From Methanosarcina vacuolata Z-761 (GTDB lineage: Archaea > Halobacteriota > Methanosarcinia > Methanosarcinales > Methanosarcinaceae): a stretch of 64,000 bases of DNA. The notes beneath the pieces are model-generated. The model made no database searches, was not told the origin of the DNA, and saw only the letters and a list, made by a program, of their open reading frames with translations. The translations under genes were made by a program, and so were the position numbers. Shown piece by piece: positions 8,648 through 17,124 of this stretch (position 1 is the stretch's first letter; the number at the start of each line of letters is the position of its first letter). The stretch spans positions 4,092,001-4,156,000 of the forward strand of contig NZ_CP009520.1 in NCBI RefSeq assembly GCF_000969905.1. The letters run 5' to 3'.

Positions 8648-9391
8648 ATGGAGCTTAAAAAAAAGATTGAAAGCATTATCAAAGGAGCCGTAGCAAGTCC
8701 AGGCACTGAGACTAGATATCGTGAACCTCTCGTAGGCTATGCTTCAGCAAGTGACCCAATTTTTGATGACATGAAGAAAATCATTGGTCCTCACCACCTG
8801 CTCCCTAAAGAGATTTTCCCCGAAGCAAAAACTGTTGTTTCCTTCTTCCTGCCGTTTGAAAAAGAACTTGTGAAACTTAACTGGCAGTCCCCTGATCCTG
8901 TAAAAGAATGGATTCAATCCAAAAGTGAAACCGACTGTCTTATAGAGAAAATCAACGAAAAACTAAAAGCTGAGCTGGCAGAAGAGAATATACAGTCAGT
9001 TGTGCCCGGAACTGTTTTCGATTATAAGAGTAAAGGCTTCGACGTTGCCTGGTCTCATAAAAGTGCTGCTTATGCTGCGGGCCTGGGCACTTTTGGAGTC
9101 AACCAGATGCTGATTACGAAAGCTGGGTGTGCAGGTCGTTTTGGAACTTTGCTGATTTCTGTCGAAATTCCTCCAACTCTGCGCCCGAACGAGGAGTTCT
9201 GCCGCTACAAAAAAGGAGAGAAATGTCTTGTCTGTGTGGACAGGTGCCCGGCTGGAGCCCTCAGTGTAAGAGGGCTTGATAAAGAAAAATGTTACAGGCA
9301 GCTTCAGGAAAACGCCAGGGCTTTTCCCGAACTTAATCAGTTTGCGTGTGGAAAATGTGCAACCGGACCCTGTGCTCTCAGATCTCGTTGA
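8648..9391 (+). CDS. 4Fe-4S protein related to epoxyqueuosine reductase (QueG-like), function unassigned
   Basis: A 247-aa protein whose layout (a cofactor-binding-like N-terminal region, an AAYAAGLGTFGVNQMLITKAGCAGRFGTLLI segment, then a ferredoxin-like C-terminus) matches the archaeal QueG-like/4Fe-4S family. Cysteines are in CLVCVDRCPAGAL (about residues 196-208) and a final CGKCATGPC group. The segment 'GTFG.N.MLIT..G...R.GT' is the part most like epoxyqueuosine reductase, but archaea make archaeosine rather than queuosine, so the substrate here is probably different. Start ATG has GCAGGAG upstream. A 9-bp-stem hairpin at 9394-9413 directly follows the stop codon. The family is recognised; the role is not known. 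Confidence 0.75.
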   Translation: MELKKKIESIIKGAVASPGTETRYREPLVGYASASDPIFDDMKKIIGPHHLLPKEIFPEAKTVVSFFLPFEKELVKLNWQSPDPVKEWIQSKSETDCLIEKINEKLKAELAEENIQSVVPGTVFDYKSKGFDVAWSHKSAAYAAGLGTFGVNQMLITKAGCAGRFGTLLISVEIPPTLRPNEEFCRYKKGEKCLVCVDRCPAGALSVRGLDKEKCYRQLQENARAFPELNQFACGKCATGPCALRSR

Positions 9392-9393
9392 AC

Positions 9394-9418
9394 CGTATAA
9401 AATTTTTTATACGTTTTA
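9394..9418 (+). terminator. Terminator hairpin after the Fe-S protein gene
   Basis: Near-perfect 20-nt palindrome (arms CGTATAAAA / TTTTATACG, 2-nt loop) at 9394-9413, followed by TTTT, two bases past the stop codon. Confidence 0.6.
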
Positions 9419-9490
9419 CAGGATTGCACGATTTTATTATTTAAGTTTCTGAGATGTACAGGGTTCAGTGCCGAATAGCGGCTCAGTTGC

Positions 9491-11026
9491 TTATACCGCC
9501 GTTATCGGAGTTGAAGTATTCTTCGAAAGATTCTGCGTCGTTACATTTATCCATAGATGAAGATCTCTATAAGGCACACTGATATTCTCTAACATTTCCT
9601 TTTTATCGTTATTATAGAGCAAAAACTGAAGGTTCATGTTTGTTCCCTCGAAGGGGGGAGTTATGGTTACTGCTTTTTCCCAGGTCTCATTGTTCCGAAT
9701 GTAGATATTTTTCTGGTCATCCGGCAAAGGTAGAGACGTGTTCTCAAGCCTGACTTCCATTGTATAGTTTACGGGCTTCTGCTCATGGTTTATAACCGCA
9801 ACTATTATTGTCCCATTATCCCCAAGTACATAGTCGGTAGGATAATTCTCAGCTGTTCCATCAGGCCCCAGAATGTAAAATTCGGTAAAAGGCTCCATTA
9901 AAGATTCCTCATCCAGAACATCAACTTCGGCAGAAGGCTCTTTAAAAGACTCCGCGATTTTCAGCATCTCTGCTTTTTCAAGAGACCCGATCAAATTTAT
10001 TTCAACTCCTCCAAGTTCCCACTGCAACATCTTCGTGTTTCCAAATTCATTGAGGTATTTTCCTTCCGTTCCATTGATGCTGATTTTTTCAGCGCCCTCC
10101 ATGAAAGTGTTTTCTTCAGATTTATTTTCATAGACAGCTTCTATTACATTAAAATTTTCAGATCCTTTCTGATAGCTAAGAATCACAGTTTCGGAACTTT
10201 GACCCTCAGCACCTGTTTCATCTTTCTCAGATATCATTGTCGAGTTAAGCATGTATCCATCCGGTATATATTCCGGGACAAGAATCTTAAAGCTCGCCTG
10301 TTCTCTGGCTTCTTCAAGGCTCAGGTTGTCTGGGGTTTTGAGTTCTTCATCCAGATCCAGGGTTTCTACTTTTGCCCCTTCGGGAATCTCAAATTTGAAT
10401 TCTGAATCCGGAATTCCGGTGTTTATTTTCAAGTCACGCATTTCCACTTCTATTATCAGGTTTCCTTCATTGTTGTAAATGCTGGACTTAAGTACCATCC
10501 ATGTCTCTTTGTCAACCCAAATTTTCGTTCGAGAAATTAGTTCGGACTCGTTTTCTTCGGTTTTTGGCCTGGCTTCAAGGACATAAGCGCTTCTTCCGTC
10601 CACCGCTTCAACTCCAAGCATGGAAACCTCACTTTCGTTCACTAAATTACCTATGATATTGACAAAATCTTTTTCCGTTAAAAGAGGTTCTTCGGGCAAT
10701 TTTATCTTCGTAACCGTATTTGTTTTGGCATCATAACTCCATGCGAACTCTCCATCCGAGACAGATTCGACTTCTTGTCCGTCCTCCACACCAAGCGTCT
10801 TCATCAGGTTAGGTTTCTTATATATTATCCGGGTTTCCTCTTCCAGATTTTTTTCCCCATTAAGGTATACTGTTGTGTGCATTGTGCCAGAGTAATCTTC
10901 AAGGTTTGCTTCTTTTTCTTGCACTTGTTCTACAATCTCTTCTGCACTCAGTTTGTCCTCGCACCCAGATAAAAGAATAGCCAGGCTTATGAAAATTATT
11001 ATAAATTTTATTTTTATATGTTTCAT
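9491..11026 (-). CDS. Exported lipoprotein with LolA-like, DUF4367-like and DUF1616-like modules
   Basis: A 511-aa predicted lipoprotein: an N-terminal hydrophobic stretch ends in ILLSGC with the lipid-accepting Cys at residue 22. Residues ~25-235 look like the LolA/LppX-type beta domain of outer-membrane-lipoprotein-sorting protein relatives (VEQVQEKEANLEDYSGTM opening, then repeated strands). Residues ~245-370 resemble DUF4367 (FKILVPEYIPDGYML and the WELGGVEINLIG segment). Residues ~385-500 resemble the DUF1616 extracellular domain (EFYILGPDGTAENYP, VAVINHEQKPVNYTMEV). Methanogens have no outer membrane, so a LolA sorting role is unlikely; lipid, pseudo-periplasmic or cell-surface binding is more plausible. 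I chose the ATG at 11026 (TAGGGAG upstream) over the one at 11089. Confidence 0.7.
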   Translation of the reverse strand: MKHIKIKFIIIFISLAILLSGCEDKLSAEEIVEQVQEKEANLEDYSGTMHTTVYLNGEKNLEEETRIIYKKPNLMKTLGVEDGQEVESVSDGEFAWSYDAKTNTVTKIKLPEEPLLTEKDFVNIIGNLVNESEVSMLGVEAVDGRSAYVLEARPKTEENESELISRTKIWVDKETWMVLKSSIYNNEGNLIIEVEMRDLKINTGIPDSEFKFEIPEGAKVETLDLDEELKTPDNLSLEEAREQASFKILVPEYIPDGYMLNSTMISEKDETGAEGQSSETVILSYQKGSENFNVIEAVYENKSEENTFMEGAEKISINGTEGKYLNEFGNTKMLQWELGGVEINLIGSLEKAEMLKIAESFKEPSAEVDVLDEESLMEPFTEFYILGPDGTAENYPTDYVLGDNGTIIVAVINHEQKPVNYTMEVRLENTSLPLPDDQKNIYIRNNETWEKAVTITPPFEGTNMNLQFLLYNNDKKEMLENISVPYRDLHLWINVTTQNLSKNTSTPITAV

Positions 11027-11146
11027 TTTTCTCCCTACATTCCAAATATTAAAAATAATTTTAATATTAGTCTTTACTTTCTCACACATTTATATATTTT
11101 ATCAGACTTGCATATTATAAAATAGAAAAAAAGCCGAGTGATATTT

Positions 11147-11935
11147 ATGCCTTTAATTTCCCTGACTACCGATTTCGGAGACCTCTATCCCGCAGCCATG
11201 AAAGCCGTGATTTTGAGAATAAACCCGGCAGTACAGATTATCGATATAACCCATTCCATACAGCAGGCTGGAATCCGGGAAGGAGCTTTTGCGCTCTATT
11301 CCCTTGTTCGATATTTCCCGCAGGGAACGGTACATATCGGTGTTGTCGATCCCGGAGTTGGGACTTCCCGCCGTGCGCTTGCCATAAAAGCCGGTCCTGA
11401 AGGAGAAGAACAGTTTTTTGTCGGCCCTGATAACGGGCTACTGATACCTGCAGCTCGCTGCCTTGGTGAAATTAAAGTATACGAGATCACAAATCCTGAA
11501 ATTATGCTTAAATCAGGAATTTCTGCAACTTTCCACGGCAGGGATATTTTTGCGCCTGCAGGAGCCTACCTTTCAAAAGGCACACCTATCGAGGCTGTCG
11601 GCTCTGAAATTTTGGATTTTGTTAGCCTTGATTTCGAAAATTTCGGAATTGACGGGTCCTTCCTTGTAGGCGAGGTTATTTTTGCAGACAACTTTGGAAA
11701 TGTTATCACCAATATTCCTGAAGAAGTAGTTTTAAAATTCTCTAACTTTGGCTCACAGATAGAAATAAACAGCAGAAAGGTCTCCTTTGTTCAGACCTAT
11801 GGTTTTGTAGGGCCGAAAAAGCCCCTTGCCCTTATAGGCAGTCATGGATTCCTGGAAATTGCCGTAAACAAAGGAAATGCTGCGCTTCAGTTCGGACTTA
11901 AAAGTGGAGATCAGGTCGCAATAAAGATCGTATAA
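11147..11935 (+). CDS. S-adenosylmethionine hydroxide adenosyltransferase (SAM hydrolase, DUF62)
   Basis: Member of the DUF62/duf-SAM hydrolase family, which splits SAM with water to adenosine and methionine. Motifs are clear: LTTDFGDLYPAAMKAV at the N-terminus, the DITHSI segment, VHIGVVDPGVGTSRRALAIK, the FVGPDNGLL loop, FHGRDIFAPAGAYLSKG, and DNFGNVITNI followed by the C-terminal barrel with GSHGFLEIAVNKGNA. The length of 262 aa is normal. ATG 11147 is preferred over an in-frame GTG at 11138, because GAGTGAT is correctly spaced before the ATG. The stop codon TAA at 11933 lies inside the first unit of a 30-bp tandem repeat. The gene is divergent from the lipoprotein gene, sharing a ~120-bp promoter region. 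Confidence 0.93.
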   Translation: MPLISLTTDFGDLYPAAMKAVILRINPAVQIIDITHSIQQAGIREGAFALYSLVRYFPQGTVHIGVVDPGVGTSRRALAIKAGPEGEEQFFVGPDNGLLIPAARCLGEIKVYEITNPEIMLKSGISATFHGRDIFAPAGAYLSKGTPIEAVGSEILDFVSLDFENFGIDGSFLVGEVIFADNFGNVITNIPEEVVLKFSNFGSQIEINSRKVSFVQTYGFVGPKKPLALIGSHGFLEIAVNKGNAALQFGLKSGDQVAIKIV

Positions 11936-12075
11936 AGAGTGGCTACATAGAGAATGACTGTATAAAGAGTGGCTACATAGAGAATGACTGTATAAAGAGT
12001 GGCTACATAGAGAATGGTTGCATAGAGAACGACTGGATAAAGAGTAGCTGCATAAAGAATGGATGCATAAAGCAG
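11931..12075. repeat. 30-bp tandem repeat at the 3' end of the SAM hydrolase gene
   Basis: Three nearly perfect 30-bp units start at 11931, 11961 and 11991 (each begins TATAAAGAGTGGCTACATAG), followed by 1-2 decayed units to about 12075. The first unit contains the stop codon of the upstream gene. Each unit has an internal pseudo-repeat (ATAAAGAGTGG / ATAGAGAATGA). Confidence 0.9.
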
Positions 12076-12103
12076 GCTGTAGTTCCAGATCATTTTAGAT
12101 AAA

Positions 12104-12232
12104 AGTTCATCCCAAAACCAATTTTATTCACATATCATTAAGAGTTTCAGAATTAGTTTTCAGGACCAGAAACTCTATTGATAATCCAGAATATGATATC
12201 CAGATAAGCAATTTTGAATTTTGGGGTCAGCT
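12104..12232. mobile_element. Small inverted-repeat relic (MITE-like), CCCAAAAC-type ends
   Basis: The left end AGTTCATCCCAAAACC (12104-12119) and right end TTTTGGGGTCAGCT (12219-12232) are imperfect inverted repeats, 11 of 14 positions. The ~129-bp interior has no coding capacity. Similar ends occur near 41.1 kb and 54 kb, suggesting one family of small non-autonomous elements. Confidence 0.4.
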
Positions 12233-12293
12233 CTAATAAAGCTTAACTGCTTTTCTTTCTCAAAAGTCAACCAGACACTCGATTCAGCGGAAT

Positions 12294-12330
12294 TTTTATA
12301 TAACTATCCGGCACAGGCAGTCTGTTTAGA
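12294..12330 (+). promoter_or_regulatory. Promoter for the HEAT-repeat gene, probable leaderless mRNA
   Basis: A box A, TTTTTATATAACT (about 12294-12306), lies 25-30 bp ahead of the ATG at 12331, and no Shine-Dalgarno is present before that ATG. This spacing predicts transcription starting at or very near the start codon. Confidence 0.5.
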
Positions 12331-13836
12331 ATGAAACTGACTACTTTGAAAACTTACAAGCTTGAAGTTTTCTTTTTATTTGCTCTGGTTATTTTGAGCT
12401 TTTTTACCCTCTCAGGAAATGGAAATGCGGATAATTCCGCGGCAAGCTCTGGGGGAACTTTCTGGCTCCCCTCAACAGTAATGCAATCAGTAGCAGCATT
12501 GTATGCCGTGTTTATTGCTATTTTCATACTCTCCCTGCAAAGCAACCAAGATAGTACTAACTCGATTGCCAACCGGATAAAACCACCTATGAAGATGGTA
12601 TCCTATACGACAGCAGGGACAATTTATTTTAACGGACTGATACTGATTGTTTTTAGCTTTGGCTCTTTTTCCGAAGCCAAAATGAAAGTTTTGTTGGTCT
12701 CCTCCCTTATTTCAATGGTTCTATCCCTTATAGCCGTCGTTTACACTTCCATAAACTTGCTAAGCAACGTTTCTGGCTTAAAAACCTCATCTGAAAAACT
12801 AGCATATATCTCGGATCTTCTTAGAGGACAGGAAGGAAACCCCGTTAACCCACTAAAACAAAACGAAAAAGATACACAGTTCTGCATCAAAGCCCTGGAC
12901 GACGAAAATCCAGAGGTCCGGGCAATCGCAGCCGAAGCCCTGGGACAGGCAAGAGGCCCTGAAGTAGAGGAGGCACTTCTTGAGCTCCTTGAAGACAAGA
13001 ATTCCCGAGTAAGAATAACTGCAGCCAGAAACCTCGGCCGGATAGGAACCGAAAATGCAGCAGAACCGCTAATTAAACGGCTGGCTGTAGACAAAGCCCC
13101 TGTATTCCGAGTATGTGCTATAGAATCCCTTGGAAACCTTAAAGACAAACGGGCAATTGAACCTTTAATTAAAAACCTGGACGACAAAGTTCCCGAAGTC
13201 AGGCTAGTTGCAGCCCGTTCCCTGGGGATTCTCGGTGGTGACAAGGCTGAAGAAGCCCTTATCGCAAAACTGAATAAGAGCTCTCCGGAATTACAGAAAC
13301 AGATAATACTGTCTCTGGGAAACTCTGGCAGCAAAAAAACTGCGGGACTTGACAGTAAAAAAGCCGCAGGAGCTCTTATCCACAAACTAAGAGATAAGGA
13401 CCCCGAACTTCGAAAGTATGCAGCCGAATCCCTTGGTAAACTGGAAGATCCAGAGTCAGTAGACCCACTTCTTGAATGCCTTGGTGATACGAATCCTGAA
13501 GTAAGAAATGCTGCTGCATATTCTCTGGGAACTCTCAGAGCTGAAAAAGCAACAGATACTCTTCTTGGAATGCTGACCGAAGAAGATTCCGAACTCAGAA
13601 TAACTGCAGTCTATGCCCTTGGAAACATAGGCAGCCGAAGAGCAGTTGATGCGCTTCTAAAAACTCTAGACGACAGCAACCCCTGGGTCAGGCGGTACGC
13701 CGCAGATGCCCTCGCAAAAATCGGAGATCAAAAAGCAACAACCCCTCTTGTCAAAAACTTAAACGACCCTGACCCTGAAGTCAGGTGGGCTACGGCTGAA
13801 GCTTTAAGGTTGCTGGATAAGCAGAATTCAAGGTAA
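12331..13836 (+). CDS. Membrane protein with a cytoplasmic array of HEAT-like (PBS-lyase type) repeats
   Basis: The 501-aa protein begins with four hydrophobic helices (about residues 10-28, 50-72, 96-114 and 117-146). It continues with ~10 HEAT-like repeats of ~31 residues from about 185 to the end, each with the D.(N/D)PEVR..AA.(A/S)LG...(D)..A..PL...L pattern. Such arrays are protein-binding scaffolds. The N-terminal membrane part has no further signature. A linker insertion (SGSKKTAGLDSKKAAG) interrupts one repeat near residue 335. The gene stands alone and is followed after 26 bp by a convergent YHS gene. Partner and process are unknown. Confidence 0.75.
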   Translation: MKLTTLKTYKLEVFFLFALVILSFFTLSGNGNADNSAASSGGTFWLPSTVMQSVAALYAVFIAIFILSLQSNQDSTNSIANRIKPPMKMVSYTTAGTIYFNGLILIVFSFGSFSEAKMKVLLVSSLISMVLSLIAVVYTSINLLSNVSGLKTSSEKLAYISDLLRGQEGNPVNPLKQNEKDTQFCIKALDDENPEVRAIAAEALGQARGPEVEEALLELLEDKNSRVRITAARNLGRIGTENAAEPLIKRLAVDKAPVFRVCAIESLGNLKDKRAIEPLIKNLDDKVPEVRLVAARSLGILGGDKAEEALIAKLNKSSPELQKQIILSLGNSGSKKTAGLDSKKAAGALIHKLRDKDPELRKYAAESLGKLEDPESVDPLLECLGDTNPEVRNAAAYSLGTLRAEKATDTLLGMLTEEDSELRITAVYALGNIGSRRAVDALLKTLDDSNPWVRRYAADALAKIGDQKATTPLVKNLNDPDPEVRWATAEALRLLDKQNSR

Positions 13837-13862
13837 AAAGAAAATCCATTAAAGAAAATCCA

Positions 13863-14051
13863 TTATACCTTAGCTTCCCTGCCATGGATGCTGATGTACT
13901 TTTCCGGGTTATCCTGGAATCTCTTCATGCATTCAAACGAACAAAAATAATAAGTTCTTCCCTTGTAGTCACTTTTGTATGTAACATCCCTCTCCGTAAC
14001 ATTCATATCGCACACAGGATCAAACCGTGTTCCACTCCCTTTCATTTTCAT
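13863..14051 (-). CDS. YHS domain protein, small metal-binding protein
   Basis: A 62-aa protein that is essentially one YHS domain: DPVCDMNV near residues 11-18, a tyrosine-rich YKGRTYYFCS(F)ECMKRF segment, and a PEKYI tail. The paired cysteines (C14 and the C-x3-C in FCSFEC) fit a metal-binding treble-clef/TRASH-like unit, often linked to copper or heavy-metal handling. GGAGG lies 8 bp before the ATG at 14051. It is convergent with the HEAT gene. No metal transporter is adjacent, so the metal is unknown. Confidence 0.85.
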   Translation of the reverse strand: MKMKGSGTRFDPVCDMNVTERDVTYKSDYKGRTYYFCSFECMKRFQDNPEKYISIHGREAKV

Positions 14052-14418
14052 AATTTTTCCTCCACTGGTCCGGTTATATCATTTTATTATTTCAAAGCCG
14101 AGTACCGGCAGCTTTTCATCTTTCCCCACTGCGTTTCACAAGCTGCTGAAAATAAACCCAAGTTACTGATTATTACTATAATATTTAGCAATTTTTATAT
14201 AATTGTTTTTGGTAGCGTTCCTTAAAACTCTTCCCACTTTCAGAGACGTCTCATACTTTTCCTTTAGATTTTTTGGAAATTTCAACAAATATTTATATTT
14301 CTTTCCAATAAACAATTAAAAAACTCTGTTATTTTTCATAATGTGGTATTTGAAAGCTCATCTTCCACGAGATTTGTTTCATATTATGAAATTAAACTAA
14401 GTATGGAGCTAAATCCTT
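14052..14418. other. Intergenic region between the YHS and KAP genes
   Basis: AT-rich with no gene seen. A TATTTATATTTC box at about 14288-14300 could be a promoter for the KAP gene, with a ~90-nt leader. A short reading frame starting at the ATG 14403 stops after nine codons and overlaps the KAP start. Confidence 0.35.
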
Positions 14419-17124
14419 TTGTCAGGCGATAAACCAGAATCTTCGTTCGAATGCTTAAATGATGTTTCGACGAAGGAAGATGTACTTGGATTCCGTCCTT
14501 ACGTCGAAGCTATCGCAGAATTTCTTACTGCCGAAGGCACAAAGCCCCCTATTACTCTTTCTATTGAGGGGCAGTGGGGATGTGGCAAATCTTCTTTCAT
14601 GCTGCAATTGAAAGAGGAAATTGAAAAAGGAAATATATGCGATATATCTATAAGAGAATTTTGGAAGTATCTATTTTTAAATAAGAAAAAAGCAGGTCTT
14701 TCTGAATTAAAACCGCTTATTTCTAAATTAGAAACCCTTTTTTCTTCCATTGAGGAAAAATTCTCACAAAATAATGGAAATGAGCTAAATAACCAAGATG
14801 AAAATTTTGATCCATATTCCTTCGGAAATAAAATAAAAGCAATTCTGACATACACTTCTTCAAAAATTAAAAAAAGAAATTATTTTACAGTCTGGTTTAA
14901 CTGCTGGAGATATGAGAAGGAAGATGAGTTATGGGCTGCTTTTGCCCTTAATTTTATAGAAGAGTTATCAAAAAAACTTCCTTGGCACTACAAAATAGTT
15001 TCACAACTTAGGTTAATTTGGCGAAGATATTGTATTAAATTTAATTACACGCCCATTATTCTTATTTATCTTTTATTGAGGACAATTTCTTTCATAATTA
15101 TTTTCTTATTCTTATTCTTAGTAATTAGCTATATATTGAAATTGTTGGGAATAAGTCCATCAAATGGTTTAAGCATACCTCTAGTGAGTCCAAAAAATAT
15201 CGAAGGTTTTTCGGGCATTATTACATTTTTAACTTCTTTTATAATTGTAATAAACCACTTTTTCAGTAAAGAGCCATTCACAGATATTCTTACAGATCCT
15301 TTTGGCCTGAAAAAACTTAACTCAAATACAAATTATAAGGAACGCCTTTCTTTCAGAGAGTATTTCTATTCTGACTTTAATGAAATAATTAGATCATATG
15401 TTGGAACTTCGAAAGTTTATGTATTTATTGATGATCTTGACCGTTCAGAAGTCCCAAAAGCAGCTGAACTCATGCAGGCAATTAACCTGATGATCTCTGA
15501 TAACTCAAAAGTTTATTTTTCCTTAGCCATGGACAGAAAAGTTATCTCTGCAGGACTAGCGGCTAAAAATAAACAACTTCTCAAGTACTTGGACAAAGAT
15601 GGTCCTGAGCATGGATACGGGATTGAATATGGTTATGATTTTATTGAAAAGTTCATTCAACTTCCGTTTAAAGTACCAAGTCCAAAAAGTGCTGATTTTT
15701 TAAAATTTTTAATCTCAACTGATGAACCTGAAACTGAAGCTCCTTTAAATTCATTTGAACCTGTGAATAAACCAAGTACATCTGAAGGCTTTATCCCTTA
15801 TAAACCTCCTGAAAGAGACCTTATATCCTTGCAGAATAAGCCAAAAGAGCAAGAAGCAGAATCTGACAAATCTAATAATGCTAATACCGAGTTAAATATG
15901 CAGGAAATCCAGAACAATAAGGATTGTGTGGAAGATCTTGAAATCTCAAAACTGATTCTGGAAATGGTTTCTCCTGCTCTGGGTAATAATCCCCGTCGAA
16001 TAAAGCAGTTCATTAATCAGTTTCGTTTCCAGAGAACTATAGGAAAAAGAACTAGTCTTTTTTCCTACAAAGAGGGAACAGTTCCTGAAAATATGTGGAA
16101 CTGCAAAAAACTTGCAAAATTCGTAGCAATAAGCATAGAGTGGAATTCGCTAATTTATGCTCTGAATTCAAATAGAACACTTCTTGCCCGCTTGCAGGAA
16201 TATGCATTAAAGCCGGAAAATGAAGATAAAAATCTGGAGAAATGGAGCCGGGACGAAAGGCTGATCGAATTGTTGAGATACGGCTGCGTAGAAGAAAGTA
16301 ATCTCTCGCAAAATGCAGCCGAATATACTCTTTCAGGTCTTGATTTTAGCAAATTGTTGCAGATATCACCTGTTGTTCCATCCTCTGAAGAAGGTACTGA
16401 GTTTTCCTCTATTATTTTTGATGGAATAGAATTTGTTCGGATCCCTGCAGGAGATTTCATAATGGGATCAAGTGAGTATGACGATGAAAAACCAGTTCAT
16501 GAGATAAAAATCAAAAAACCTTTTTACCTTGGTAAATTCCCGGTTACTCAGAAACAGTGGGAAGAAGTTATGGGTAGCAATCCTTCCCGCTTCAAAGGCA
16601 ATGATCTGCCTGTAGAGAATGTTTCCTGGACTGATGTTCAGGAGTTTATCAAAAAGATCAATAAAGGCGCTGATAATTACCGTTTACCCTCTGAAGCTGA
16701 ATGGGAATATGCCTGCCGTGCCAGAACAAATACAAAATATTCTTTCGGTGATGACGAGTCGCAACTCAGGGACTATGCTTGGTACAATGGTTATGCTGCT
16801 CTTGAAGACTGGAGGAAGAATATGGAGAAAATTCGAAATGAGGGCAGCACTCATCCGGTTGGTCAGAAGAAGCCAAATCCTTGGGGGCTTTATGATATGC
16901 ATGGTAATGTCTGGGAATGGGTACAGGATAATTGGCACGATAATTATAACGGTGCCCCTTCGGATGGGAGCGCGTGGGAAGATGAAACAGACGGCTTTGA
17001 CCCTTCTTTTCGAGGTGGCAGCTGGTACTTTGGCGCTAAGGATTGCCGTTCAGCGGCTCGAGGCTGGAGCGTCTTTATTGGCTTCTACGACGATGTTGGC
17101 TTCCGTCTTCTGAGGAAACTGTAA
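14419..17124 (+). CDS. KAP-family P-loop NTPase fused to an FGE/SUMF1-like C-terminal domain
   Basis: A 901-aa fusion. Residues ~20-450 are a KAP NTPase: Walker A GQWGCGKSS at 51-59, the VWFNCWRYEKEDELWAAF signature near 155-172, two or three membrane segments inserted at ~210-285 (typical of KAP proteins), and Walker B VFIDDLDRSE at ~335-344. A Ser/Glu-rich linker and a helical part with NPRRIKQFINQFRF follow. Residues ~668-901 are a formylglycine-generating-enzyme-like fold: FVRIPAGDFIMGS, V(E)NVSWTDVQEFI, YRLPSEAEWEYACRA, WGLYDMHGNVWEWVQD, FRGGSWYF...GFRLLRK. Relative to real FGE, the first active-site Cys position after GGSW is Phe; only the second (DCRSAAR) is kept, so it is probably a binding rather than an oxidising domain. 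Start TTG 14419, with GGAG ten bases upstream. Confidence 0.85.
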   Translation: MSGDKPESSFECLNDVSTKEDVLGFRPYVEAIAEFLTAEGTKPPITLSIEGQWGCGKSSFMLQLKEEIEKGNICDISIREFWKYLFLNKKKAGLSELKPLISKLETLFSSIEEKFSQNNGNELNNQDENFDPYSFGNKIKAILTYTSSKIKKRNYFTVWFNCWRYEKEDELWAAFALNFIEELSKKLPWHYKIVSQLRLIWRRYCIKFNYTPIILIYLLLRTISFIIIFLFLFLVISYILKLLGISPSNGLSIPLVSPKNIEGFSGIITFLTSFIIVINHFFSKEPFTDILTDPFGLKKLNSNTNYKERLSFREYFYSDFNEIIRSYVGTSKVYVFIDDLDRSEVPKAAELMQAINLMISDNSKVYFSLAMDRKVISAGLAAKNKQLLKYLDKDGPEHGYGIEYGYDFIEKFIQLPFKVPSPKSADFLKFLISTDEPETEAPLNSFEPVNKPSTSEGFIPYKPPERDLISLQNKPKEQEAESDKSNNANTELNMQEIQNNKDCVEDLEISKLILEMVSPALGNNPRRIKQFINQFRFQRTIGKRTSLFSYKEGTVPENMWNCKKLAKFVAISIEWNSLIYALNSNRTLLARLQEYALKPENEDKNLEKWSRDERLIELLRYGCVEESNLSQNAAEYTLSGLDFSKLLQISPVVPSSEEGTEFSSIIFDGIEFVRIPAGDFIMGSSEYDDEKPVHEIKIKKPFYLGKFPVTQKQWEEVMGSNPSRFKGNDLPVENVSWTDVQEFIKKINKGADNYRLPSEAEWEYACRARTNTKYSFGDDESQLRDYAWYNGYAALEDWRKNMEKIRNEGSTHPVGQKKPNPWGLYDMHGNVWEWVQDNWHDNYNGAPSDGSAWEDETDGFDPSFRGGSWYFGAKDCRSAARGWSVFIGFYDDVGFRLLRKL

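Noticed and set aside
12741-13385. Long minus-strand frame antisense to the HEAT gene (214 codons)
   Set aside because: It is a Ser/Arg-rich shadow caused by codon use of the repeat array; no SD or motif.
16619-17113. Plus-strand frame inside the FGE-like region in another frame (164 codons)
   Set aside because: The KAP-FGE frame is supported by motifs on both sides; the alternative shows none.
16400-17124. DGR target (variable region) in the FGE-like domain
   Set aside because: The C-terminal FGE-like fold resembles DGR variable proteins, but no reverse transcriptase or template repeat is visible within the window.
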